Assembly: GCA_021773195.1 (NCBI GenBank)
Contig: JAJFKN010000008.1
Span: 1-64,000, forward strand
Direction of reading: 5' to 3'
Source of the DNA: Gammaproteobacteria bacterium
Lineage (GTDB): Bacteria > Pseudomonadota > Gammaproteobacteria > JAKBBU01
DNA: 64,000 nt
Below, one piece after another: positions 24,895-33,589 of this stretch. Both the position numbers and the translations under genes were made by a program. Below the pieces are notes generated by a model. That model did not search any database and was not told the DNA's origin. It worked only from the letters and a program-made list of their open reading frames with translations. The number at the start of each line of letters is the position of its first letter. Positions within the stretch are counted from its first letter, which is position 1.

Positions 24895-26574
24895 ATGTTA
24901 AGAGAACAGGAAACAAAAACGTCTGTCGAAGAAGAAGCTGCTGCTGCTGCGAAATTTTATGATCAGCAAAAAACTGGACGGTTAACAGATTATTCACCTG
25001 AATGTGCAAAATTTCTTACTGAATTTAACGCGGCGGCAATGCCTCAAACTCATGTGCGAGCAGTTGTTAGAAGTACTATAAAAAGTACATGGGATATGTT
25101 ACCCGTTCCTGACATGTATGATAGTGTAGATAAACCATTATCAGAAGCACAGAAAAAACCAGGAGTCTTACCAAAAGAAGCAGAAGATCGTTTAGTTCAA
25201 TTACGCCAAGAGTTGATTAATGATCATAATGTGTTTTCTGAGGTTCGGAAGGTAAGTCAATTTCTGAGAGAATTGAGTGAGCGTGAAATAAAGAAGGGAA
25301 GTTTAGTTAGTTTTATTCCTGAGAGCAGTAAGATCGATAGCCAGATTAATGGCGTCGAAGAGCGATTGACGACTTTGCAGGATTATGTGGAAAAAATCCA
25401 TGAATTTCTAGAAATCCTCATTCGACATGCTGTTGATAATGAAGCTTTTCGTACTAAACATTTAACATCTTTACAAGAAAAACAACAAGCCACCAAAGAT
25501 TGTTTGGGATTATTAAGATTAAGCTTTGTTGCGCGTTATATTCATGCGGTAGCATCGTATATGGGCGTATTAGAGGAACAGTATCTCGCCAATCGATCTT
25601 TCACATCGCCGGTAAAAAAAGGTATTACAAAAACTGCCCAGGAGACTTTTTCTGAAGTTGAAGAGCAGTTCAAAAGCTTCCAAACTACTGCTGCAAGCAT
25701 GACGGAAAGTGATCGAGATGTTTCAATACTCGAAGTGGCATTGGGTAAGCTTATTGCTGCAATAGAGAAAAATATAACGAATTTGAAATCTTATGTGGAG
25801 AGTAATGATCCCGAATCTATGGAGTTAAATAAAATACTGAAGGAAGTGCTTGAGTCACTTAGAGGCTTCAAATTAAAATTAAGCAGTATATTACAATCCG
25901 GTTTTGATAAGCTGGAGCCGTTGGTCGTTGAAATTAAAGAGGTAGAGGTTAAATCGGCTACAGTTGATGATGTTGATCCATTGCAGGTTGGAGATAAAGG
26001 AACTAAAAAGGTTGCGGTTGTAAAGGAGGGGGAAGCTACACTCAGAACTGAGTTACTTAAGTATGGTACTACGGGTGGTGGCTTGTTTGCTGATAGTAGT
26101 GCAGATCTCACTGGTGGTGGAGAGGAAAAAGAAGATGCCGATGAAGACGGTGATAAAGTCCCTAAGAGATTAGACTTTGGTTCTGAGGGTGATGAAGGCC
26201 AGCTAGAAGAGCGCGAGGAAGAGCCCGAAGAGACTGAGGCAGAGAAAAACGCTAGGGTTTTTGGTGAGGGTAATTCTGATGAAGGCCTTGGCATTCGGAC
26301 CCCCGCTCCTTCTTCACAAGCCTTAACTACAGGTTCAAATGCGACTTTTTGGAGCCGGATTTTTTCTGTGAATAACTTGCCTTTAATTGCCGCGGCTTTA
26401 GCTGGCATTTTCGGTGGTGAGCAGAATCAGCAAAATGGCAGGTTTATATTGGGTGGCATAGTGGCTGCGTTGGTCTCTGCTGGAATGCATTTCGCAATGC
26501 CTGCTGTATCGTCTTCAGTGGAAGACGTGACTGACGAAGAAGAACAGCAGCACAGGAGTGATAATAGCCGTTAA
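24895..26574 (+). CDS. Hypothetical coiled-coil protein with C-terminal membrane hairpin
   Basis: A 559-residue protein, not recognised. Residues 1-360 are helical with long coiled-coil potential (for example EEQFKSFQTTAASM). Residues about 395-460 form a very acidic, low-complexity linker rich in Glu, Asp and Gly. Two hydrophobic segments follow (about 490-508 and 517-538, the second GGIVAALVSAGMHFAMPAV) before a short polar tail. AAGGAAAGG precedes the ATG. The order coil, acidic linker, membrane hairpin is common in host-membrane-inserted effectors (inference). It sits at the right end of the accessory block. Confidence 0.6.
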   Translation: MLREQETKTSVEEEAAAAAKFYDQQKTGRLTDYSPECAKFLTEFNAAAMPQTHVRAVVRSTIKSTWDMLPVPDMYDSVDKPLSEAQKKPGVLPKEAEDRLVQLRQELINDHNVFSEVRKVSQFLRELSEREIKKGSLVSFIPESSKIDSQINGVEERLTTLQDYVEKIHEFLEILIRHAVDNEAFRTKHLTSLQEKQQATKDCLGLLRLSFVARYIHAVASYMGVLEEQYLANRSFTSPVKKGITKTAQETFSEVEEQFKSFQTTAASMTESDRDVSILEVALGKLIAAIEKNITNLKSYVESNDPESMELNKILKEVLESLRGFKLKLSSILQSGFDKLEPLVVEIKEVEVKSATVDDVDPLQVGDKGTKKVAVVKEGEATLRTELLKYGTTGGGLFADSSADLTGGGEEKEDADEDGDKVPKRLDFGSEGDEGQLEEREEEPEETEAEKNARVFGEGNSDEGLGIRTPAPSSQALTTGSNATFWSRIFSVNNLPLIAAALAGIFGGEQNQQNGRFILGGIVAALVSAGMHFAMPAVSSSVEDVTDEEEQQHRSDNSR

Positions 26575-26610
26575 GCTTAACGTCACTCCAAGTTATTGCA
26601 TAGCCTTTTT

Positions 26611-26800
26611 GTCTTCCTGAAATTTTGCGTTATTCGTTTCTTACGTCACCTGTCTCTTACGTCACCCCGGATTGCGCAGCAATTCCGGGGTCCATGGATG
26701 AAGTCCTAAGCCCTATGGATTCCCGCCTTCGCGGGAATGACGTTAGAGGGCGCGGGAATGACGTTAGAGGGCGCGGGGATGACGTAGTGACGTCTTTGCG
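26611..26800. repeat. Compound dispersed repeat region
   Basis: The 337-base gap 26575-26911 holds, in order: an 18-base core matching those at 4105 and 41450 with one change; the palindrome CCCCGGATTGC-gca-GCAATTCCGGGG (about 26666-26692); ATTCCCGC-cttc-GCGGGAAT (about 26720-26739); and a 21-bp tandem repeat (unit starting GCGCGGGAATGACG). The palindrome at 26666 recurs almost unchanged at about 37213. No gene is visible; the bases after 26820 are AT-rich and probably carry the cydA promoter. Confidence 0.8.
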
Positions 26801-26911
26801 CAACCTTTTTCCTCAATAATAACAACAACTTAAAAACAAGTCTGTACAACATATAATCTATATACTATAAAGAGGGATGTATTGCTGTAAGCCCCCAGAA
26901 GGATAAGCACA

Positions 26912-28282
26912 ATGTTAACGGCTGAGTTTCTTTCCCGATTACAATTTGCTTTTACCATAAGCTTTCATATTTTATTTCCGGCTTTCAGTATCGGGCTAGC
27001 GACTTTTTTGACGGTCATGGAAGGCTTATATTTAAAAACTAAAAATCCACTCTATCTCAGTATTTGTAAATTTTGGATGAAGATTTTTGCTTTAACCTTT
27101 GGTATGGGGGTTGTCTCTGGTGTTGTGATGGAATTTCAGCTGGGGACAAACTGGTCCGGTTTCACCGACATCGTGGGGCCAGTTCTGGGTTCTTTATTCA
27201 CTTATGAAGTATTAACGGCCTTTTTTATTGAGGCGGGTTTTCTCGGTGTGATGATTTTTGGTTGGCATAAAGTGGGGCCAAAATTGCATTTCTTATCCAC
27301 GCTGTTGGTTTTCTTAGGCGTGACCTTATCAGGGTTTTGGATTTTATCGGCTAACTCTTGGATGCAAGTGCCTGCTGGTGCTATCTTTGAAGGTGGGCGA
27401 TTTGTTGTAGACAGTTGGATGGAAGTGATATTTAACCCTATGGTCATCCCGCGCTATTTGCACATGATGTTGGCGGCTTATCTCACCACCATGTTTGTTA
27501 TCGCAGGCATATCAGCCTTTTATTTATTACGTGATTTGCATAGAACCTTTGCGAAGAAATGTTTATCCTTTGCCATGGGTGCGATTATTATTCTGATTCC
27601 CGTGCAAATATTTGTGGGTGATGATGTGGGTGTGAAAGTACAACAACATCAACCTTTGAAAACCGCCGCCATGGAAGCGGTATGGGAAACTCAAGAGGGT
27701 GCGCCCTTAGTGCTTTTTGCCATACCAAGCATGGAGCAGGAAAAAAATCTTTATGCCATTGAAATTCCACATCTAGCCAGTTTGTTAAATACTCATGAAT
27801 GGAATGGTAAATTGGTGGGCTTGAAAAGCGTGCCTCCAGAAGATAGAGCATTTGTGCCCATTGTATTTTTCAGTTTTAGAATTATGGTAGCCGTTGGTTT
27901 GTTAATGTTTGCCATGGGCGTGATTGGTGTGTATTTGCGTTTTAAAAAACGACTGTATGATACCCGTTGGTTCTTGCGACTGTGTGAAGTTGTCTCCCCC
28001 ATTGGTTTTGTGGCGATTATTACCGGTTGGTTTACGGCCGAGGCTGGGCGACAACCTTGGGTGGTTTATAACATGATTCGCACCAGCGACGCTGCATCCC
28101 ATGTGGATGTGAATCATGTGATTACTTCATTTGTTCTGTTAATTATTGTCTATGGCCTTGTTTTTGGCGTGTTTTATTTTCATTACTTGAAAAAGATCAT
28201 TAAAGCAGGGCCGCAAGAACATGACGTTATTGAAAAACCACCGTTCGCTTACATGCCAGGTGAAGGTAAGGAGGAACAATAA
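26912..28282 (+). CDS. cydA: Cytochrome bd-type quinol oxidase subunit I, short Q-loop (CIO) form
   Basis: Heme-bearing subunit of a cytochrome bd oxidase, which oxidises quinol and reduces O2 to water. It has 456 residues and nine or so helices. His19 (heme b595 ligand), Glu99 and Glu107 sit at their canonical positions, and GRQPWVVYNMIRTSDA is the quinol/heme region near the C-terminus. The short Q-loop and overall length (E. coli CydA has 522) place it in the CioA-like, cyanide-insensitive subgroup. Its TAA overlaps the cydB ATG by one base. No cydX was found downstream. Confidence 0.95.
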   Translation: MLTAEFLSRLQFAFTISFHILFPAFSIGLATFLTVMEGLYLKTKNPLYLSICKFWMKIFALTFGMGVVSGVVMEFQLGTNWSGFTDIVGPVLGSLFTYEVLTAFFIEAGFLGVMIFGWHKVGPKLHFLSTLLVFLGVTLSGFWILSANSWMQVPAGAIFEGGRFVVDSWMEVIFNPMVIPRYLHMMLAAYLTTMFVIAGISAFYLLRDLHRTFAKKCLSFAMGAIIILIPVQIFVGDDVGVKVQQHQPLKTAAMEAVWETQEGAPLVLFAIPSMEQEKNLYAIEIPHLASLLNTHEWNGKLVGLKSVPPEDRAFVPIVFFSFRIMVAVGLLMFAMGVIGVYLRFKKRLYDTRWFLRLCEVVSPIGFVAIITGWFTAEAGRQPWVVYNMIRTSDAASHVDVNHVITSFVLLIIVYGLVFGVFYFHYLKKIIKAGPQEHDVIEKPPFAYMPGEGKEEQ

Positions 28283-29280
28283 TGGTTGAGCTGTTACCGT
28301 TGATTTTTCTCTGCATCATTGGCTTCTGCATCATCATGTATGTGATATTAGATGGGTTTACTCTGGGCACTGGTATCGTTATGCCCTTTATGACCCACGA
28401 AGAGCGTGATATTGCGGTGAGTGTGATCTTGCCCACTTGGGATGGTAATCAAACTTGGTTGGTATTGGGCATGGCGTCGCTTTATGGTGCCTTCCCCCTG
28501 GCCTTTAGCACCTTATTACCCATCATGTATCTGCCATTGTTAGTTATGGTGGTATCATTACTATTCCGTGGCGTTGTGTTTGAGTTTCGTTTAAAGTCCC
28601 ATAAAGGCAAGCGATATTGGGATTGGGTTTTCTTTCTAGCCTCCCTGACAGCGGTGTTAACTCAAGGTGTTATTTTAGGTAACGTGGTTCAGGGCTTCCC
28701 AAATATTGCTGATGTTACGGTGATTCCTCCCCATCAATGGATCACGCCTTTTAGCATTGTCACAGCCCTTAGTTTGGTATTTGGTTATGGCTTATTAGGC
28801 TCTACTCGTTTAATTTTAAAAACTCAAGGTAAGATTCAAGCAGATATGTATCGTATTGCACGAGTGTGCGCAATCATCATGGCCCTAGCTATGTTTATCG
28901 TGAGTATTTGGACTGCCTTCATTCATCCAGCAGTCACACAACGCTGGTTTGACCCCACTTTAATGCCTTACTTAGCTATCTTGCCTTTAGCTACGGGTAT
29001 CTTTTTCTTATTATTGTTGTGGGGGTTATATAAAAAACACGACCGCACGCCATGGTGGTGTGGTGTGATGATGTTCTTGTGTCCTTTTGCAGGGTTTGGC
29101 GTTAGTATTTTTCCTTATATCGTGCCCTATAATCTCACGCTCTGGCAAGCGGCTGCACCCAGTAATACTTTAGAGTTTCTGTGCATTGGCTCGTTTATCA
29201 TGGTCCCAGTCTTGTGTTTTTATACTTGGTATTCTTACCATATTTTCAAAGGCAAAGTGACGGAAGTGATTCACTATTAG
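28282..29280 (+). CDS. cydB: Cytochrome bd-type quinol oxidase subunit II
   Basis: Partner subunit of the bd oxidase, 332 residues (CioB-like length; E. coli CydB has 379). The N-terminal YVILDGFTLGTGIVMPF and the WDGNQTWLVLG segment are diagnostic of the family. About eight hydrophobic helices. It starts inside the cydA stop codon (TAATG), so translation is coupled. No cydDC exporter genes are close. Confidence 0.95.
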   Translation: MVELLPLIFLCIIGFCIIMYVILDGFTLGTGIVMPFMTHEERDIAVSVILPTWDGNQTWLVLGMASLYGAFPLAFSTLLPIMYLPLLVMVVSLLFRGVVFEFRLKSHKGKRYWDWVFFLASLTAVLTQGVILGNVVQGFPNIADVTVIPPHQWITPFSIVTALSLVFGYGLLGSTRLILKTQGKIQADMYRIARVCAIIMALAMFIVSIWTAFIHPAVTQRWFDPTLMPYLAILPLATGIFFLLLLWGLYKKHDRTPWWCGVMMFLCPFAGFGVSIFPYIVPYNLTLWQAAAPSNTLEFLCIGSFIMVPVLCFYTWYSYHIFKGKVTEVIHY

Positions 29281-29364
29281 ACATTTCATGACCCATTCCA
29301 ATTATCCTTGACCTGACGCAACTGCCGTTTTATAGTCTTTACTTCGATACTGGTGGGGTAGGTT

Positions 29365-29949
29365 ATGAGGTTATTTAAGCGTTTTTTGGTATTATTTTCG
29401 GCACTTTTTTCATTTGGCATTGCTCAGGCTGGTGTTGCCGTGGGGAATCCCCAAGGGCCGGTAACTGTCATTGAATATTTTGATTATCAATGTCCCCATT
29501 GTAAGCACATGGCGCCTATCATGGAAAACATCATTAATACGACACCATACCTCAGAGTAGAATATCGCGACTTTCCAATTATTGATGGCACCTCCACTTA
29601 TGCTGCTTTGGCGGGCTTAGCCTCTAAGTATCAAGGCAAGTATAATGCTTATCATAATGCCTTGTTGAATGCTACGATCCCCTTAACCAATGCAAAAGTC
29701 ATTGCTACAGCTGCAAAAATAGGTTTGAATTTGCCGCAATTGGAGCAAGACATCCGAAGACCTGTCGTGGCCCACGAGTTGGAACAAGAAGTGGCACAGG
29801 CTAAGAAAATGAATCTCATTTCTACGCCAGCTTTTATTATTCAAACTTCCGCCAAGGATAACAAACCTATTGTGATCTTAGGTACCACGACACAACAGAA
29901 TTTGATGGCAGCCATTCAAAGTAAGTACGCCGAATCTAAGAAACAATGA
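29365..29949 (+). CDS. Periplasmic DsbA-like thiol:disulfide oxidoreductase
   Basis: Exported thioredoxin-fold protein, 194 residues. A signal peptide ends near residue 22 (GIAQAG). The active site is Cys43-Pro-His-Cys46, the DsbA-type CPHC, and a cis-proline loop (STPAF) lies about 105 residues later. The helical insertion between them is shorter than in E. coli DsbA, as in the DsbA/Com1-like group (compare the gene at 63549). It overlaps the following MFS gene by 4 bases. It probably introduces or isomerises disulfides in exported proteins. Confidence 0.88.
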   Translation: MRLFKRFLVLFSALFSFGIAQAGVAVGNPQGPVTVIEYFDYQCPHCKHMAPIMENIINTTPYLRVEYRDFPIIDGTSTYAALAGLASKYQGKYNAYHNALLNATIPLTNAKVIATAAKIGLNLPQLEQDIRRPVVAHELEQEVAQAKKMNLISTPAFIIQTSAKDNKPIVILGTTTQQNLMAAIQSKYAESKKQ

Positions 29950-31205
29950 GAGTAAGTGCGTCTCTAGCTATGGTGGGTGGCAATACCCTAGAGTGGTATG
30001 AATTCGCTCTTTATGGCTATTTGACGGCAGTTATGGCGCCATTGTTTTTTCCGGCGTCGAATCCATGGCTCTCACTGGTATTAATGTTTGCTACCTTTGC
30101 TATTAGCTTCGTCATGCGACCCATAGGCGGCTTATTCTTAGGCGCTTTGGGCGATAGAGTGGGGCGCAAACCCATTTTAATATTATCCGTTTCGGCCATG
30201 TCTTTATTAACACTGTGCATAGGTTTATTGCCTACCTATCATAGTGTTGGCTTTGCTGCGCCCACAATGTTAGTGATGATTCGTTTATTGCAGGGGTTGC
30301 TCATTAGCAGCGAATTTACCGGTGCGACTATTTTCCAGATTGAAAGCAACCCGCTGAAGCATCGCGGATTTTTTGGGTCCCTCATTCAATCTTCAACTTT
30401 TTTAGGCACATTGTTAGCAACGGTGATTATTGGTATTACAACTTTATGCTTAGGTGAGTCAAAAATGATGACCTTTGGTTGGCGGCTACCTTACTTGTTA
30501 GCGCCTATTTTTGGTGTGGTTATTTTATTATTACGTTTAGGGGTTGGAGAAAGCGATACCAATAAGCAAGAATTGAGTTTTTCAGGCGCCTTAAAAACAT
30601 TATTTATGAATTACAGCCCACAATTAGTCATGGGATTTTTCATTCCTGCAGCTGCCACGGCAGGTGTTTACTTTTTTATTTATGAAGTGACTTATGTGGT
30701 GCATTATGTCCATGCCAGCTTTTTGCATGCCATAATGATGGTAAGTGTTTGCTACGCTTCTATTATATTAATGATGCCTTTGTTTGCCCATTGGGCCGAT
30801 AAAATGGGACACATTGAATTTTCTAAAAAGTCTTTGGGCGCCTTGATCCTATTTTCTGTTCCTATTTTTTGGCTGTTGTCACGAGATAATATTTGGCTGA
30901 TCTTTAGTGGACTATTTTTGCTAGGGCTTTGTTTGGCGCCTTATTTTTCCATTAACACGGTGATTATTGCTGAATTATTTCCGCAAAATATTCGATTCAT
31001 GAGTTTGGCTTTTATTTTAAATTTCAGCATTGCCCTATTTGGAGCGACCACACCCTTAATCTCTTTTTATCTATTACGTATCACAGGTAATGCCATGGCC
31101 CCTGGTATGTATTTCATTCTGTTGGGCATTATGTCCTGGATTTTTATCTTGCTGTACCCGCGCTACCAAATAGGGCCTGTGGAGGCGGAGCGCCTACAGG
31201 GCTGA
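29946..31205 (+). CDS. MFS transporter, metabolite:proton symporter (ProP-like) group
   Basis: Inner-membrane permease with about 12 helices, 419 residues. The N-terminal GNTLEWYEFALYGYL motif and GALGDRVGRKP loop are typical of the metabolite:H+ symporter group (ProP, ShiA, KgtP). Substrate cannot be read from sequence; osmolytes, dicarboxylates and amino acids are all transported by relatives. The ATGA overlap with the DsbA-like gene indicates co-translation. No ribosome site is visible at the start, consistent with coupling. Confidence 0.85.
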   Translation: MRVSASLAMVGGNTLEWYEFALYGYLTAVMAPLFFPASNPWLSLVLMFATFAISFVMRPIGGLFLGALGDRVGRKPILILSVSAMSLLTLCIGLLPTYHSVGFAAPTMLVMIRLLQGLLISSEFTGATIFQIESNPLKHRGFFGSLIQSSTFLGTLLATVIIGITTLCLGESKMMTFGWRLPYLLAPIFGVVILLLRLGVGESDTNKQELSFSGALKTLFMNYSPQLVMGFFIPAAATAGVYFFIYEVTYVVHYVHASFLHAIMMVSVCYASIILMMPLFAHWADKMGHIEFSKKSLGALILFSVPIFWLLSRDNIWLIFSGLFLLGLCLAPYFSINTVIIAELFPQNIRFMSLAFILNFSIALFGATTPLISFYLLRITGNAMAPGMYFILLGIMSWIFILLYPRYQIGPVEAERLQG

Positions 31206-31301
31206 TTCTCGGGAAATTTCGAGAATTTCTGTAACCCCCTAGATTTACCAGCATAAACCATATTATGATGGGACGATTACTTAGACATGAGGTATTAAAG
31301 T

Positions 31302-32045
31302 ATGTTGAAGAGATATTGTCTATTCTTGTTATTAATTTTGTTTGGTGGGTTGGCCTGTGCCGCGGGTCAAAATGCCACAATGCTGCAAGTCTCTACTTAC
31401 GGCGCTTTATCGCAGGGCGTGTACAATGGTGACTACAGTTATATGCAGTTAGCTCAACAGGGCGATTTTGGTCTAGGTACCTTCAATGGTTTAGGCGGAG
31501 AGATGATCGCCGTTAATGGTTATTATTATCACGGTGACGTCAAGGGCGATGCGGAATTGGTCAATCCTGCTATGTATGCACCTTTTGCCGATGTTGTGCA
31601 TTTTCAGCCAACCATCCATTTTAAAATAGACAAATCTGCTAATTATGAAGATTTACAAAAGGCGATGTTAAAATATATGCCCAATAAAAATATTCCCTAT
31701 GCAATAGAAGTGCAGGGAACATTTGAAAGTACTAAGTTACGTGGATTAAAAAGCTATAAACCGCCTTATCCAAACTTTAGCAAAGTGGAACAAGAACAGA
31801 ATGAATTCACTTTGAAGGGGACCAGTGGCATAGCCTTTGGTTTTTGGTTCCCTAGTTACTTTAGTGGTGTGGCGCCAAATGGTTTCCATTTCCATTACAT
31901 TAACGAACAACGTAAAAAAGCCGGGCATGTATTATCTCTGCAGCCTAAACAAGTGGAAGTTTCCATGGAGCCCATTCGCTATTTCGATCTTTACTTGCCG
32001 AACACGAAAACTTTTTCTAAGGCAGATTTAACCCCTGCAAACTAA
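31302..32045 (+). CDS. Acetolactate decarboxylase, exported
   Basis: Zinc enzyme that converts (S)-2-acetolactate to acetoin. It has 247 residues: a signal peptide ending near residue 21 (LACAAG), then the family fold with GTFNGLGGEMIAVNG, the GDVKGDAE segment, and the metal-binding HFHYINEQRKKAGHVL region. GAGG precedes the ATG and a terminator follows. Most AlsD/BudA proteins lack a signal peptide; exported forms exist in some bacteria. No acetolactate synthase lies in the window, so the substrate source is unclear. Confidence 0.88.
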   Translation: MLKRYCLFLLLILFGGLACAAGQNATMLQVSTYGALSQGVYNGDYSYMQLAQQGDFGLGTFNGLGGEMIAVNGYYYHGDVKGDAELVNPAMYAPFADVVHFQPTIHFKIDKSANYEDLQKAMLKYMPNKNIPYAIEVQGTFESTKLRGLKSYKPPYPNFSKVEQEQNEFTLKGTSGIAFGFWFPSYFSGVAPNGFHFHYINEQRKKAGHVLSLQPKQVEVSMEPIRYFDLYLPNTKTFSKADLTPAN

Positions 32046-32052
32046 CCCTATA

Positions 32053-32087
32053 AGCGCCATGGCTTCAAAGATGATGGCGCTTTTTTT
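32053..32087 (+). terminator. Terminator after the acetolactate decarboxylase gene
   Basis: Stem AGCGCCAT (32053-32060) with ATGGCGCT (32074-32081), a 13-base loop, and a run of seven T including the last stem base. It begins eight bases after the stop codon. Confidence 0.9.
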
Positions 32088-32190
32088 AATATTTCCTTAT
32101 TATCAGGATGTTACCAGTAGAGTCGGGTGCTAAGACTGGAAACCTCTGAAAAATATGCTATTTTTATGCTAATGATCCGGAGAAAATAGC

Positions 32191-32550
32191 ATGTTTGAAT
32201 TACTTCCTGAGTCTGAAGGTAATGTGGTAGTGATACGTGTCAGTGACGTTTTGCATCATACCGATTATGAATCCCTTGCGCCCAAACTTGAAGACATTAT
32301 TACAGAGCATGGCAAGATCCGCATGCTGTGTTATATGGAAGATTTCAAAGGTTGGGATTTGCAAGCCATGTGGGATGATCTGCAACTGGATATTAAACAC
32401 CGTAAAGACATCGACAAATTAGCCATCGTTGCCCAAGAAGGATGGTTAGAATGGGGGGTTAAGTTTTCTCGTTTGTTTATCGATGGCGAAGCGCGGTTTT
32501 TCAAGCCTGATGAAAGTGAAATGGCGATGGGCTGGATTAAAGCTTTTTAG
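32191..32550 (+). CDS. SpoIIAA-like (STAS/SEC14-type) small protein
   Basis: A cytoplasmic protein of 119 residues matching the SpoIIAA-like family (PF11964) in length and pattern: a beta strand start (NVVVIRVSDVL), the central IRMLCYMEDFKGWDL, KLAIVAQEGWLEWG and FFKPDESEMAMGWI near the end. Members have a STAS-like fold, possibly lipid-binding, without known function. A good GGAGAAAA site precedes the ATG. Probably a single-gene unit. Confidence 0.8.
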   Translation: MFELLPESEGNVVVIRVSDVLHHTDYESLAPKLEDIITEHGKIRMLCYMEDFKGWDLQAMWDDLQLDIKHRKDIDKLAIVAQEGWLEWGVKFSRLFIDGEARFFKPDESEMAMGWIKAF

Positions 32551-32577
32551 ATGTTGCTTCTAACGCAAAGACGACGA

Positions 32578-33042
32578 CTAGGTTGGTCTTGGTCGTTGTT
32601 CCAGTGGCTGTTCGTCTAGCTCTTCTTTTCCAGAAGAGGCACTGTCGTTATACATAGCACTTGTTCTCGGCAATCTAGCTGGGTTTATCCCATCTTGATT
32701 TAATTGAGTTAACCCCATGATTAATCGATATAACATGGTAGAAGAAATTAAAATGAGACTGAAGCCAACATTGAGAATTGTAAAGAATAAAATATCTGTG
32801 TACTGAAAACTAACATCGTGTAATCTTCCATAAGCATCTGCTTGTGGTGGTGATTTCACTGTTTCGTAACAAAATTCACGCAAATCAGATAGCCGAAATT
32901 GATTCGGTAAAAGAGACATTTCAATGAGCCGCATAGCAAAGATAAGAAGATTAAAGACATAGTATAAAACCAGGATTTTGATCATCAGTCGTGCTAAGGC
33001 TTCGCCATTCTCCCATGGAGATTCTTCTTTTTGTATAGGCAT
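32578..33042 (-). CDS. Hypothetical membrane protein with two helices
   Basis: A 154-residue protein of unknown function. Two hydrophobic segments (about 20-42, MIKILVLYYVFNLLIFAMRLI, and about 82-110, DILFFTILNVGFSLILISSTML) flank a soluble loop of about 40 residues. The tail is hydrophilic and Pro/Glu-rich. GGAA lies ahead of the ATG. Topology and lack of homologues I recognise suggest a lineage-specific inner-membrane protein. Nothing recognisable lies in the 172-base gap on its upstream side. Confidence 0.5.
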   Translation of the reverse strand: MPIQKEESPWENGEALARLMIKILVLYYVFNLLIFAMRLIEMSLLPNQFRLSDLREFCYETVKSPPQADAYGRLHDVSFQYTDILFFTILNVGFSLILISSTMLYRLIMGLTQLNQDGINPARLPRTSAMYNDSASSGKEELDEQPLEQRPRPT

Positions 33043-33214
33043 TTTATGATTTCCTATTATTAGATTGTAGATTACGCATTATACTGCCATGCAGCATGGA
33101 GGTCAAACCAAATTTAAAATGTTCCCTGGGTTTAAAGTCGCTTGGTTTTGTTAGGGGCTTGTTTTTTTATAATATTTCAACCAGTTGTAGCTGGGGTGCT
33201 TTGTATGTTTAATC

Positions 33215-33490
33215 CTAGTCTTCGTCGCAAATCTTCAACTTATTAGTTTTAGCAAAATCCAAGATGGATTGGTACAACGCTGGGTTGGATTTCTCTAAAG
33301 CAGGATCCAAAAGTATACAGTTATTACCATCCTTCACGCTGGGTTGTAACATGGGAGAGTAGTAAATTCGATGATTACGGAAAGTTGAGAGATTCCCACT
33401 CATACGTTCAGCCCAATCACTGGGACGGAATTTCTCTCCCGACTCAGTAACCCCTTGAATTACAATTTTTTTATCTTTACTATCAGCCAT
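33215..33490 (-). CDS. DUF3579 family protein
   Basis: A small cytoplasmic protein (91 residues from ATG 33490; a GTG at 33511 would add seven). It matches the DUF3579 pattern: KIVIQGVTESGEKFRPSDWAER near the N-terminus, YSPMLQPS in the middle, and LLDPALEKSNPALY then DFAKTNKL at the end. The family is widespread in beta- and gammaproteobacteria with no established function. It is divergent from pssA. Confidence 0.85.
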   Translation of the reverse strand: MADSKDKKIVIQGVTESGEKFRPSDWAERMSGNLSTFRNHRIYYSPMLQPSVKDGNNCILLDPALEKSNPALYQSILDFAKTNKLKICDED

Positions 33491-33589
33491 TGGATCACTT
33501 AAACTAAACACTTGCTAAAAGATTAGCATACTGCCAAAATTTTGTATATATAGAATCTTTTCAAGACCTTAGGGGACGGGGAACCTTCC

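Noticed and set aside
25791..26408. 205-residue minus-strand frame inside the 559-residue gene
   Set aside because: Ser/Pro-rich composition is the mirror of the acidic Glu/Asp linker on the plus strand; no other support.
26625..26819. 64-residue plus-strand frame in the repeat region before cydA
   Set aside because: It is translated repeat sequence (RGNDVRGRGNDV) from tandem palindromic units, not a gene.
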